Assembly (NCBI RefSeq): GCF_022701175.1
Contig: NZ_CP078088.1
Coordinates: forward strand, 434,001-498,000
Reading direction: 5' to 3'
DNA length: 64,000 bases
Origin: Allobaculum sp. Allo2
GTDB taxonomy: Bacteria; Bacillota_I; Bacilli_A; Erysipelotrichales; Erysipelotrichaceae
In this document: positions 52,251 through 61,859 of the stretch, piece by piece
Layout: the number at the start of each line of letters is the position of its first letter
Position numbering within the stretch: position 1 is the first letter of the stretch
Notes under the pieces: model-generated
What the model saw: the letters and a program-made list of their open reading frames with translations, nothing else
Told to the model about the DNA's origin: nothing
The model's database searches: none
Translations under genes and position numbers: made by a program

Positions 52251-53143
52251 ATGAACAAACTGTTGTCATCTTTGGCGGTCCTGTCGCTTGACATGGGCAG
52301 CCTCATGGCCCCTGTTTACGCGGCTGAGGATTCGCCTCAGGCCGTTCGCCGTACTCCGGCTAAAGAAGAAGATGCAGATAATGACTTTGAGCTTCTCAAC
52401 GAAGGTGATAAGTACCTTCGTACTGGAGACAAGCTGAAGCTGGAGTTCACGAAGACGTATTACAAGGGTGTTCCAGTAGAGTATGACGTTACCTGGGTAA
52501 ATCGTCCGGGCGTGATTGAGGTCGATGCAGACGGTGTGCTGCACGTCGAGAAGGCTGGTAACTACTATATGTACTATGGACTGGAATATTCGAAGGAAAC
52601 CTGTGAACGGTTTAAAAATGATGGGCTGCCAGCACTTGTGGATATGAACTTTTTCATGAACTTTGTGGTATCGGACGATCCGTTTGTTTTCCGCCTGTAT
52701 AACCCGAATTCAGGCGAGCATTTTTACACTTCCGATAAGAAAGAACGCCAGTTTCTGATTGATCAGGGCTGGCAAGGCGAAGGCTATGGCTGGCTGGGAT
52801 CGGACACGTCCAGACAGCCGGTCTATCGTCTCTATGATCCAAATGCCGGCGATCATCATTTCACAATGGATAAAAAGAATACGATGCGCTTGGCAAACTT
52901 GGCTGGACCCAGGAAGGAACCGCCTGGTACTGCTCACCTGAGACAGATACGCCAGTCTACCGGCAGTACAACCCGAACGCACAAGCTGGGCGTCATAACC
53001 TCACCTCTAACACGAAGGAAAAAGAGTATCTGATTTCTGTTGGCTGGAAGGACGAAGGCATCGTCTGGTATACACCGGTTATTGCCTACTCGGACATAGA
53101 TCTGGACTGGCTTGAAGAGACTCCGCCTATGGCGCATAACTAA
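52251..53143 (+). CDS. Secreted protein with DUF5648-type repeats
   Basis: About 297 residues. A signal peptide (MNKLLSSLAVL start, cleavage after VYAA) is followed by a beta domain of about 110 residues with charged strands, then three repeats of about 50 residues of the DUF5648 kind: VFRLYNPNSGEHFYTS, VYRLYDPNAGDHHFTM and VYRQYNPNAQAGRHNLTS, each ending with a Gly-Trp-rich strand (GWQGEGYGW, GWTQEGTAW, GWKDEGIVW). These repeats occur in secreted proteins of gut Firmicutes, often beside lytic or binding modules; the ligand is unknown. One A is missing near 52876 (GATAAAAAGAA), which hides the last repeat. AAAGGAGGAG precedes the ATG. Confidence 0.8.
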
Positions 53144-53893
53144 CCAAAATAAACAAACAGCCAATTGAAAAAATTCCGAAGCGCCGGATTTACTGGCGTA
53201 CTTCCATTCCGTCTGGCAAAAGCCAGTCCTGGGATCTTTCTGATTTTCATGGGGATTTACCTTGAAGAAAACCAGAATCGGTCCGTACAGGACTGTTTTT
53301 TCATGTGGTAAAACTCACGTCCTCACTTGTCCCGTAACTTAATAGAATGAATAGCTCGTATCCTCCTCATTTTATGGTTAGAGATGGATCCTTCTGCACC
53401 AACTCGCTTGCGGGACTAGAAGTGTTTCTTGCTGCGTTTGAAAAGGAACTGACGAGATGGTCGGTTTGCGCAGACAGTCTTCTGCAGCTTCGAATAATGT
53501 AATACTGCTGATCTTTTCCGCGAAGCCGGCCAGTGCCATCCAAACGGTCATCACGATTTCATAAGTATTCAGTAACAGTATAGCCAGTGGTTTACGTTAC
53601 TACCTGTCAGGTAAATCGGACTTCCTGATTCTTGTTTCTGGATTGGTTGTGAACCTTGGTAAGGCTTATCCTACCCAGACTTGCTACTAAATATAAAAAC
53701 TGACGATCAGTTCGTCAGAAGACGGTGCAGAAAATTATGGGGCAGCTGATTCTGGTTTTGCTCTGAGAGTTATGGTCCCTCTCAGGGACTTTGGAGGACC
53801 ACTTTGCGATCTGACGGAACTTTCTGGAGACCGGATTCATAAGACACCTTATTTCTCGCTCAGGATGGGATTATCCATGCTGAGGTGATGAAT
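53144..53893. other. 750-base region without a supported gene
   Basis: No frame with a ribosome site and recognisable domain on either strand. A plus-strand frame from 53347 of about 50 codons is unsupported. There are several short inverted words (for example ACCTGTCAGGT near 53605 and GGTCCCTCTCAGGGAC near 53772). It looks like decayed or non-coding DNA of the island, next to the resolvase gene; a resolution site could be hidden here. Confidence 0.4.
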
Positions 53894-54488
53894 ATGAATT
53901 ATGCCTATCTTCGCGTTTCCACAAAGGATCAGTGTGAAGACCGACAGATGGATGCACTAACGGGTATGGACATCGATCGAGTATTTCTCGATAAAGCCTC
54001 CTGTAAAAACTTCGAAAGACCCGAATACCAGAAACTTCTTAGCGTACTGAAGCCAGGGATTTGCTGGTCATCCACAGTATTGACCGGCTCGGCCGGAACT
54101 TTGAAGAAATACTGGAGCAGTGGCGGCTGCTGACCAGGGAATATCACGTTCATATCTTTGTGATCACAATGCCGCTTCTGGATACCCGAAAAGAGAACGA
54201 TCTGATTGGATCGCTCATCAGCAATCTGGTTCTCCAGCTGCTCTCCTTCGTGGCAGAAACGGAACGAAACGCCATCAAAGAACGGCAGAAAGAAGGAATT
54301 GCCGCCGCCAAAGCCAGAGGAAAAGCCTTTGGGTGGCCAAGAAAGCCGATTCCGCAGAACTTTGAATACGTGGTATGTCAGTGGGAAAAGAAAGAATTAT
54401 CCCTGAATGAAGCTCTGGAGCAGTCGGGAATGAAAAAACAACCTTCTACAGAAGGTATCGAGAATATAAAAACGGTTCCATAAGGTAG
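53894..54488 (+). CDS. Serine resolvase/DNA invertase
   Basis: About 199 residues. The catalytic Ser is in AYLRVSTKDQ, followed by LVIHSIDRLGRNFEEI with the conserved arginines, then ETERNAIKERQKEGIAAAKARGKAFGWPR of the long helix, and a C-terminal Hin-type helix-turn-helix (SGMKKTTFYRRYREY after restoring one A near 54435). Another missing base lies at about 54057. The start at 53894 keeps the usual distance of six residues to the Ser motif. It probably catalyses resolution or inversion in the surrounding island. Confidence 0.88.
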
Positions 54489-54508
54489 ACCTTTTGGAAC
54501 CGCTTTTC
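54469..54508 (+). terminator. Terminator of the resolvase gene
   Basis: AAAACGGTTCC (54469-54479) with GGAACCGCTTTT (54495-54506), overlapping the corrected stop codon. Confidence 0.8.
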
Positions 54509-54792
54509 TTTCAATAATTATATCCGCCTCGATTTTCGGGACAATATCGGCCTCGAAAATTACCAATTCACTCCCAAATCGCAATCGTAATGTGCAACTG
54601 CCATTACCTTATTCTGGAAAAAGAAGAAAGTTCAAAAGTCTAAGTTATGACACGTTTTTTATTTTGCTATCTGATCTTTTTTAACGGATTTCTTGTTTTC
54701 TAAGGGTAGTGCGAAGGAACTTATCTATGAAGGAAACAGCCTTTAATCGAGGGTAGAGCCATTACCTGAAAGTTGAAAAGAAAGAGAACGAA

Positions 54793-55062
54793 ATTGAAGG
54801 ACAGAGACTTGTATATCGGGATATGAAATGACTGAAGAAAATGTGAGGAGCGCTGTGTCTTTGCACCCTGCTGCTTTTGTCGTCTTCGGGAGGACTTTTT
54901 CCCATGCGGTTAGAAAAGCAGGCGCCCGATACGATTCAGGCAGAAATCAAAGTCAAAGCCGCCCGCCCGGATGTGTACACGATAAAAAATGGTGCGACGA
55001 TCCAGGATCTGATTGTGGCCGCCGGCGGGGAAACCGAAGGCGTCGATCTTTCGCGCATTTAA
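54793..55062 (+). pseudogene. comEA: Decayed 5' fragment of comEA
   Basis: About 270 bases clearly homologous to the start of the comEA copy at 61366, from the upstream word ATTGAAGGACAG through the membrane helix to the end of the SLBB domain (RLEKQAPDTIQAEIK, then PDVYTIKNGATIQDLI). The equivalent of the start codon is followed at once by a stop (ATGAAATGA), other frame breaks occur, and similarity ends where the helix-hairpin-helix part should begin. It is a non-functional partial duplicate, and it marks a boundary of the six-gene cassette to its right. Confidence 0.88.
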
Positions 55063-55435
55063 GGAAATTGAAATGTCTGGAATACCGTCTGAGACTCGCC
55101 TGACTAGTTTAGAACGAGAATTTGGAAGATGGATTTCATCGATCTCCATGCCTGTTAAAAAACAAAACCATAGTAGATTATCTTGATTGAAGAATGAAAC
55201 GCAACGATTTTGATGGAAGGACTAAACGCAATGAAGAAGGACCCAAAAGCGGCGTTTACATGTTCAATTCATTAAAAATCCAGCAATCTCTTTCAAAATA
55301 AAAAATATTATGAAATTCATTATGAATGGTAATAAGTTAAATATATTCGAACCGCTTTCAAACCTGTGTTGAATCGGTTGTACTTTGGCTTGCAAGGGTT
55401 ACTAAGGCAGGCGCGTTTCAAAGGGAGAGGAAATA
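55063..55435. other. AT-rich region before the cassette
   Basis: About 370 bases, clearly more AT-rich than the surroundings. It likely contains the promoter of the cassette; I see several weak TATA-like words (55300-55345) but no clear pair. GGGAGAGGAA precedes the first cassette gene. Confidence 0.45.
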
Positions 55436-57178
55436 ATGGCTGACAGAATCATTCAGACTGCAGATCTTTCCACCATTGGAAAGAATTTAGAGGTTCTTAG
55501 TGACGGGATTCGCGTCGTTCATGAAGATGTAGTGACGACGAACAAACACGTTATGAACGTCGATTCAAACGTACGCGTGGTATACGACGAAGTAGAGAAA
55601 CTAAAGGGAGAATTTCTCAAGTACGTAGATGCTCAGCTGAAGGCGAATCGCCTGCAGCAGGCAAGAACTACGATCATTTCCATTCGTCAGGAACTGGAAA
55701 AGAATACGGACATTACGATGAAGTTCGGCGCAGCTGTATCGGAATTTTACAGGCGACCGACCTTGATCTGGTCCGAAAAGGAACAATTTCTACAATTTCT
55801 GAAAATTTACTGGTAGAGGCGCCCCGCTACTGGCTGGCACCGTGTCTGGTTGCCTTAGCCGCCTGGATTTCGGATGACAAACCCCTGGCGGATAGAGCGG
55901 TTAAGGAAGCGATTCACCGAGATGATGAGAAAACTTCACTGTTTTTCTCGCTTGTAACGCGCAGAGCTGACCGCAAACAGGCGACGCTCCAGTGGGTAAG
56001 CCGATTCATGGAAAATCAGGATTCTGAAAACCTGAATCGTAATGCGGTTATTATTCTGGATGCTTATGCGAGCGGGCTTCTTGGGCAGGATACAAAAGGT
56101 CTGGTTACAGCGCAAATGGAAAAGTGGCTGAATCACCTGAAGGATAAACCTGGATTTGTCGAAACACAGCGTAAGAACTGGGCATCCGCAATTTTGCTGA
56201 AGAAAAAGAAATATGCGGGAAAGGGATATACGTATCTGCCTGCCTGTTCTTCCACCTGGCCTCAGCTTAGCGATGTGATGGCTGGCGCCATACTGAACAC
56301 AACGATTTATAACTATTTTGACAGCATTTATAAAAAGCAATCATCAACGGAATCTCTCAAGGAACAGCTGGATCAGATTCTGGAAACTCTGGTTACCGAG
56401 TTCGATGAAGAAGAACTGCCCTGGAGAAAGAAGGAAAAGTTTGAACAGCTGATTATCGATAATGGCGGGGACGAAAAACTCGCTCAGAAGAAAATGAAGA
56501 TCGAGGAAACGGCCTTCGAGGAGAAGAAGGATTTCACTCAGCTGCTGACCGATTCGGCAATGAAGCCGGAAATTTCCCATGCGTCCCCTTCCACCCAGAA
56601 GTTCGCTATTTCGCTGTCTAAAGAATGGATTCTTGAAGGATATCAGGATGTTGTGGCAGGAAATCGAGCGAACGTTCCTGATGAGATCAATTTATCGGTC
56701 GATGGATATTCCTGCTCAACAAGAGACGGGGAGAATGAAAACGAATTGATCGAGGGCTTAAAAAAATATGGAAACGGTCAGAGCGGAACAGCTTGCCCAG
56801 TATGAACTTACAGCTGGGGATACCGTGGCTTTTTACGGCGGGATCGCCATTGCAGTAATTGGCCTGATCATGCTCGTATCCGGAAGCATGCTGTTCGGTC
56901 TGATCGCAGTCATTGCTGGATGCATTCTGGTCGTAAAGCATATCAGCAAAAAGAATGCTGTCGAAAAAGGCAGAGAAGCAGTTAATCAGCAAATTAATGA
57001 GCGTATTGAAAAGGGAACACAGGCTTTACGTGCCCTCTGCGCTGAAGTGGTAGATTTCCGTGCTGAATTTGCCAAAGAGGATGCAGTGAGTGCTCAGGTT
57101 CTGGATTTCCTGGAGGCGATCACTCCAAGCGAATACGTAAAGAATCTTACCGAGAACGGAAAATCGGTATTAGTCTAG
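55436..57178 (+). CDS. Cassette gene A: large helical protein with membrane hairpin
   Basis: About 580 residues if read as one gene in three frames (changes near 55750 and 56770). The N-terminus is a helical, coiled-coil-prone segment (residues 1-110). A long helical domain follows (110-440; WLAPCLVALAAWISDD, DAYASGLLGQDTKGLV). The C-terminal part has two adjacent membrane helices (GGIAIAVIGLIMLVSGSMLFG and the next) and a final helix of about 75 residues. The first join, a lost base near 55750, is clear. The second would need two bases in the seven-A run near 56767; if it is wrong, a separate 136-residue membrane protein starts at 56768. I do not recognise a family. First gene of the six-gene operon. 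Confidence 0.68.
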
Positions 57179-57195
57179 GAGGATCAGTAATTTAT

Positions 57196-57687
57196 ATGCC
57201 GAATAATAGCGTAAATATCTGTCCATTCTGCGGAGCTTCGGTAAACGCGGATTGTATTTTCTGTACACAATGCGGACATCGACTGACGGAAAATCCTCAG
57301 AATGACCAGACAGAGCCGTCCGTAACCGGCGAGGAAGTTCTGGACGCTTTCCCGCAGGTTACATTCGAATCCTTACCAGATCTTCAGGAAACGGAAAATC
57401 CTTTCCCGGAAGATACCTCCAGCAGTGCTCAGGCGAAGCCGGCAGAAGAAATTGAAGAACCTGCTGCCTTTGAAGAAGACGCTGCTGTACTTGAATTTGA
57501 TAATTTCTTTACCGAAAGTCCAAAGCAGGAATCCGCTCCTCAAAAGCCTGTGGGCGAGGCATCGAATCTTGCCCTGCAATCGATGCTGGATAGCATGGAA
57601 AAACAGTCCGCGCTGGCTAAAGGCCTTCCAGACTGGGATATTGAGCCGCCTCATTTGATGATCAATCGCAAGAAAAGGGATAAGTAA
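57196..57687 (+). CDS. Cassette gene B: zinc-ribbon protein
   Basis: Intact, 163 residues. A zinc ribbon at the very N-terminus (CPFCGASVNADCIFCTQCG, four cysteines in two CxxC pairs) is followed by a long acidic, low-complexity region rich in Glu, Pro and Ala, and a short C-terminal amphipathic part (ALQSMLDSMEKQSALAK). The layout suggests an adaptor: a metal-stabilised knob, a flexible linker and a peptide for binding a partner such as the ATPase. AGGAGG lies 12 bases upstream. It begins 17 bases after gene A ends. Confidence 0.85.
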   Translation: MPNNSVNICPFCGASVNADCIFCTQCGHRLTENPQNDQTEPSVTGEEVLDAFPQVTFESLPDLQETENPFPEDTSSSAQAKPAEEIEEPAAFEEDAAVLEFDNFFTESPKQESAPQKPVGEASNLALQSMLDSMEKQSALAKGLPDWDIEPPHLMINRKKRDK

Positions 57688-57689
57688 GG

Positions 57690-58103
57690 ATGAAAGCGCC
57701 GGCTACATATTATGAATGGGTACCTGTCTTTGAAGAACTGAAGCGATGCTCTCGCAATGCAGAGATTATCGATATTCTTCATAGAGGGACCCTGTCCTGG
57801 CAAAGCGGAGTTGCTCAGCGTTTTTCCGAGAAACTGGTAGAAGCTGTAAATTATCGGCTCAATGCTGCCAATGACACGTTTTCTCGAAACATGGCCCATG
57901 CTTCGGATGAACGAGCCATAATCCAGTCCTTACATACTTTACGTAAAGAGATTGAATTTCTTTATCAGGCCGTGAACATTCCAGCGGTGCCGGAAAACTA
58001 TCGAATTCAGTACATGGATATGATTAAAAACAGGCAGATACGTTCCAGAGTTCGCTGGAAAAATCCGCAAAAAGCGACAGGACCGGAAAGTTGGGATACC
58101 TGA
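57690..58103 (+). CDS. Cassette gene C: small helical protein
   Basis: Intact, 137 residues, starting 2 bases after gene B with AAGG overlapping its stop. Nearly all helical by composition, with no membrane segment, cysteines or known motif; a basic C-terminus (RSRVRWKNPQK). Probably a structural or adaptor subunit of the same assembly. I do not recognise a family. Confidence 0.8.
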   Translation: MKAPATYYEWVPVFEELKRCSRNAEIIDILHRGTLSWQSGVAQRFSEKLVEAVNYRLNAANDTFSRNMAHASDERAIIQSLHTLRKEIEFLYQAVNIPAVPENYRIQYMDMIKNRQIRSRVRWKNPQKATGPESWDT

Positions 58104-58155
58104 TTCGAAATAATAAAGTGAACCATTTTAAAGCTTGAAAGGAAGTAAGAATCAT

Positions 58156-59683
58156 ATGAGCGCCCTACAGGAAGCAAAAAAGCATGCTTCAATACGCGAC
58201 GGCTCGCATACCGCTGGTAACTATTCATTCCATAGAAATTGCCAGAGTTTTAAACATGCTTGGAGAAGTCAGTGAAGAGAAAGAAATTCCTTATTTTGTT
58301 CATACGTCTACAAAAGGGGTTTATGACTTAAAAACCAAAAAGTCAGCGACTGACGATAAGTCTCTTTATTCTGCTTTGGAATTTATTACTGAACAAATGT
58401 CAAGACGCTCAAATTTAACCATAGTATTCACCGAGCTCCCGGATCTGAGTACAGAGAATTCGGATTCAAGGGCGTTTCTGGCTCTGGTCAATTTAGCTAA
58501 TGAAACGGGCGGTCAGATTATCCTGCTGACGACCAACACGCTCTGGAATACTTTGCAGCGTCAGGGAATGCTCATTGACGTGGCCCTTCCTGACGAAGAA
58601 GAAATGTATGAAATTATCAACCGGGTTTTGAACGACTACAGGAGCTCGATTTTCGTCGAATGGGATGACAGCGACGTGAAAGAAGCAGCAATGGCCCTGG
58701 CTGGCGTTTCGCAGGTCGAAGCAGAAAATGTTCTGGTTTCGCTGATCGCAAAACGAGAAGTTCTGAAATCCGATCTTGTGGAAATCCGGTATGCAAAAGA
58801 CAAGCTTTTCTCCGATATTTCTGGTTTGGAAAAAATCGTAGTCGATCCATCGGTAAAAAATGTCGGCGGTCTGGCTGGTCTGCAAAAATGGCTGGATGAA
58901 AAGAAGAGCCTCATGACTCCGGAAAAGAGGGAGTTCTTACGGGCGATGGGACTTCAGCCGCCTAGAGGAATTCTTCTGGTCGGAGTACCCGGATGCGGAA
59001 AATCACTGTCCGCAAAATCGATTTCCGCAAACTGGGAATTGCCTTTATACCGGCTCGATTTTGCGACTGTGCAGGGAAGCTATGTCGGCCAGACCGAACA
59101 GCAGTTAAAAGATGCGCTGACAACCGCAGAAAACGTAGCGCCGTGCATTTTGTGGATCGATGAAATCGAAAAGGATTATCCGGTGCAACAGGCCCGTCTG
59201 GAGACGGCGGGGTTTCCACGCGTATGGTCGGACAGTTTTTGTTCTGGCTTCAGGAATGCAAGAAACCAGTATTTGTAGTAGCCACAGCCAATGACGTCAG
59301 TATGCTCCCCAGTGAACTTCTGCGCCGGGGCCGATTTGACGAGCTTTTTTGTGGATCTTCCTACGGCAGATGAGCGGCGTGATATCCTGACGCTTTACAT
59401 GAGAAAGTACTTGAGAGTGAACTTTACCGGAAAATTTGCTGACCAGATTGTGGATATCACCGATGGATTTACAGGAGCCGATCTGGAATCCACAGTTCGA
59501 GATCTCGCTTATCGCAAACTCGCAAATTCCGAGTTCCGTCTGGATGCGAAAAATATCGTAGAAGCTTTTGAAAATGTAGTTCCGCTTTCTCAGACCAGTC
59601 CGGAAAAAATTGAAGCTATACGAAACTGGGGAAAAGAAAAGCGGTTCCTGCATCCGGAAAACCAATCGGCGACTCTGTACTGA
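58156..59683 (+). CDS. Cassette gene D: Ycf46-like AAA+ ATPase
   Basis: About 510 residues. The N-terminal domain (1-230) resembles the vestigial nucleotide-fold domain of Ycf46 proteins ([16 protein letters not shown]). The AAA+ module (260-480) has Walker A GVPGCGKS (about 58987), the pore-loop region [10 protein letters not shown], Walker [11 protein letters not shown] (about 59145) and, after frame correction, the second region of homology [16 protein letters not shown]. The C-terminal lid ends with [19 protein letters not shown]. Missing bases near 58178 (A-run), 59172 (A-run) and 59350 (T-run) split it into four frames. GAAAGGAAG precedes the ATG. It is likely the motor or unfoldase of the cassette. 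Confidence 0.87.
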
Positions 59684-59896
59684 GCGAGAAAAAGGCGAGC
59701 GCCGCCGTAAAGTGCTGATCTAAGTGCTTATTTTCTGACGGAAAAGACAGGAAACGCTTTTACCCGGATCGATCCATGGAGCTGCTGCGATCGGGCTGAA
59801 TTTGTAAGCCTTCCTGGACAGCCGATGCAAAGTCATGCAGAAGCAGAGAATGCAATTGAAGAGAGTGCAATAAAAGGTGAATGGAGGAGAGTTGCT

Positions 59897-60372
59897 GTGC
59901 CAATTCCAATGCTGAAGAAGCCGCAGGAGCAGGCGAAAACAACCTTATCTGCCTCGAAACCGAAGAGCAGAACAAAAACACAGTTTGACATGGCCCAGCG
60001 GGAAAGACTGCTGCGAAAAAGCGCTCCAGTGAATATATGAATTTGATTCACAAACTGGACGCCGGCGGACATGTTCATAACCGTCATCAGTTAGAAGAAA
60101 TTCTGAACCAGATCAATGCCGAACTTCCGGATATTGAGCTGGAAGGCTCATGCTGGGCATTGTCAGCAAGTGCTATTTAGGGGTTCCTTATGAAGTCCAT
60201 TCTCTCGACTATGCGGGAGGAATTATCACCCACTACAAAAGAAATGAGCCTCTTCCAAATGGAATGGAAAAAGCCAGGTCGCTGGCTATGCGGGGGCTAC
60301 CAATTCATCGAAGTCTATACCGATAAGATGTGCTGCGTGGACGCCTCTGGCAGAGTTTCGATTGTGCAGTAA
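59897..60372 (+). CDS. Cassette gene E: small unknown protein
   Basis: About 159 residues after joining four frames (changes near 60015, 60150 and 60292). The GTG start at 59897 has GGAGGAG 8 bases upstream. The N-terminal 45 residues are basic and probably disordered (KKPQEQAKTTLSASKPKSR). The rest is a mixed domain with a His-containing loop (LDAGGHVHNRHQLEEIL), a helix and a beta part (GIVSKCYLGVPYEVHSLDYAGGIITHY, later FIEVYTDKMCCVDASG). No family is recognised. The many breaks lower certainty of the exact sequence, but each corrected segment reads well. Confidence 0.62.
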
Positions 60373-60413
60373 AGCCGGGTCAGCCAGAATGTACAGCTGG
60401 AAATGAGGAGATT

Positions 60414-61181
60414 ATGGACATTATTTTGACTGTGATCGTTATGGTTCTCGCACTCGTCTTTCTGAACGCACTGTTTTTTAAAATGGCGGGTTCCGATGAT
60501 TACGGGTTCGACAAAGTAATTGAAGGCTTGATTGCAGTGATGATTCTTTACCTGGTGATCATTGCCTGCTTTGGGGATTTCATCAATATTAAAGGATTGC
60601 CTTTCGTGGATCAGCTGGAAAATTTCGCGGGGATTCACGATATTTATGCGAATGACAAGACCCTGTTTTTCACAGAATGTGCAGAACTGGTTTGCCTTCT
60701 GTTTGTAATTTCGCTCATTTCACAGTACATCCCCAAAACTGGAGGAAATGGTTTAGGCGGCAAAATTATTGTTGGAATTCTCACGCTTGGATGCGGGGTA
60801 ATTCTGAATAACTATCTGGTCACCTGGAGCAAGAGCAACAGCACATGGGAAATTCTGCTTAAAGCCGTGCAGTGCGCGATAGCCGGAACGGCGGTTCTGA
60901 ATATTCCTGTATCTCTGGTGGCTCATTTTATGGGGACGAGTTCAGAGGATTCCTTTGCTTCCTTTATCGCAAATCATCTGTCGAAAACAAAAGTATCCAA
61001 AGCATTAACCGCTTCCGTTACGAATGCGGCAGTGCTGACGGGCGGACTGATGGTTCTTGAAAATCAGATGGGAAGCTTAAATGGACTGCTGGCTTCTGCT
61101 CCCGCCCTTCTTGAGCTGGGCGGAACGATCGTTCTTATGATTGTCGGAATTCGCTTAATGATTAAATCGATTTCCCGATAA
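60414..61181 (+). CDS. Cassette gene F: polytopic membrane protein
   Basis: Intact, 255 residues with about six membrane helices (residues 4-20, 35-55, 85-105, 115-130, 155-175, 230-250) and a short soluble loop after the second. The topology recalls CvpA-type proteins, but no family motif is certain. GAGGAG stands 6 bases before the ATG. Last gene of the cassette; a terminator follows at 61210. It presumably anchors the ATPase complex or forms its membrane outlet. Confidence 0.82.
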   Translation: MDIILTVIVMVLALVFLNALFFKMAGSDDYGFDKVIEGLIAVMILYLVIIACFGDFINIKGLPFVDQLENFAGIHDIYANDKTLFFTECAELVCLLFVISLISQYIPKTGGNGLGGKIIVGILTLGCGVILNNYLVTWSKSNSTWEILLKAVQCAIAGTAVLNIPVSLVAHFMGTSSEDSFASFIANHLSKTKVSKALTASVTNAAVLTGGLMVLENQMGSLNGLLASAPALLELGGTIVLMIVGIRLMIKSISR

Positions 61182-61209
61182 TTCAGCACAATTGAGCTTT
61201 ATCTTTCGA

Positions 61210-61248
61210 GAAAAACGGATTCATCATCAGGAATGGATCCGTTTTTTG
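61210..61248 (+). terminator. Terminator of the six-gene cassette
   Basis: AACGGATTC region (61213-61222) pairs with GGATCCGTT (61236-61244), followed by T6. It ends the cassette transcript 180 bases before the comEA-comEC pair. Confidence 0.75.
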
Positions 61249-61365
61249 TGCGTTCAGCCTGCCGTTCTGCCGTATAGAAAGATAGTCGGATCCGACGGAT
61301 TCAAAACAAAACGGCTTCAAAGAGGAAAAAACAATATTGAAGGACAGTCTTTCGTATATCTGGAT

Positions 61366-61859
61366 ATGAAGTGGCTGAAGAAAATGAGCGGACCGTTCTG
61401 TCTTTGTGCTCTGCTGCTCTTGTCGTCTTCGGGAAGACTTTCTCTGATGCCGTTAGAGAAGCAGGCGCCCGATACGATTGAAGCGGAAATCAAAGGCGAA
61501 GTCGTCGCTCCGGATGTTTACACGATCAAAAATGGGGCGACGATTCAGGATCTGATTGCAGAAGCGGGCGGGAAAACCGAAGGCGCGGATCTTTCCCGCG
61601 TTTCCCTTCAGGAAGAAGTGAAAGCGCATGAAGTGATTGTGATCGCCAAAAGAAAGCCGATCCCCAGGCGCAGCCGATTCGAATCACCATGGCAAGCAAG
61701 GAAGAACTGATGACTTTGCCGGGGATCGGCGAATCGACGGCGCAGAAAATTCTGGCGTATCGCGAAGAACATGGCTTTTTCAAACTGGAAGATCTGATGG
61801 AAGTGCCTGGCATTGGCGAAAAGAAGTTTGAAAAGCTGAAGGATCGAATCGCGCTGTGA
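61366..61859 (+). CDS. comEA: ComEA, copy coupled to comEC
   Basis: About 165 residues. Membrane helix (LCALLLLSSSGRL), SLBB domain (AEIKGEVVAPDVYTIKNGAT) and, after restoring one A near 61655, the double helix-hairpin-helix (MASKEELMTLPGIGESTAQKILAY and LMEVPGIGEKKFEKLKDRIAL). It binds transforming DNA. The stop overlaps the comEC start by 4 bases, so this is the copy that belongs to the uptake operon. A weak ribosome site precedes 61366. Its 5' part is duplicated as the decayed fragment at 54793. Confidence 0.88.

Noticed and set aside
54489..54792. Possible gene between the resolvase and the comEA fragment
   Set aside because: No frame of useful length on either strand.
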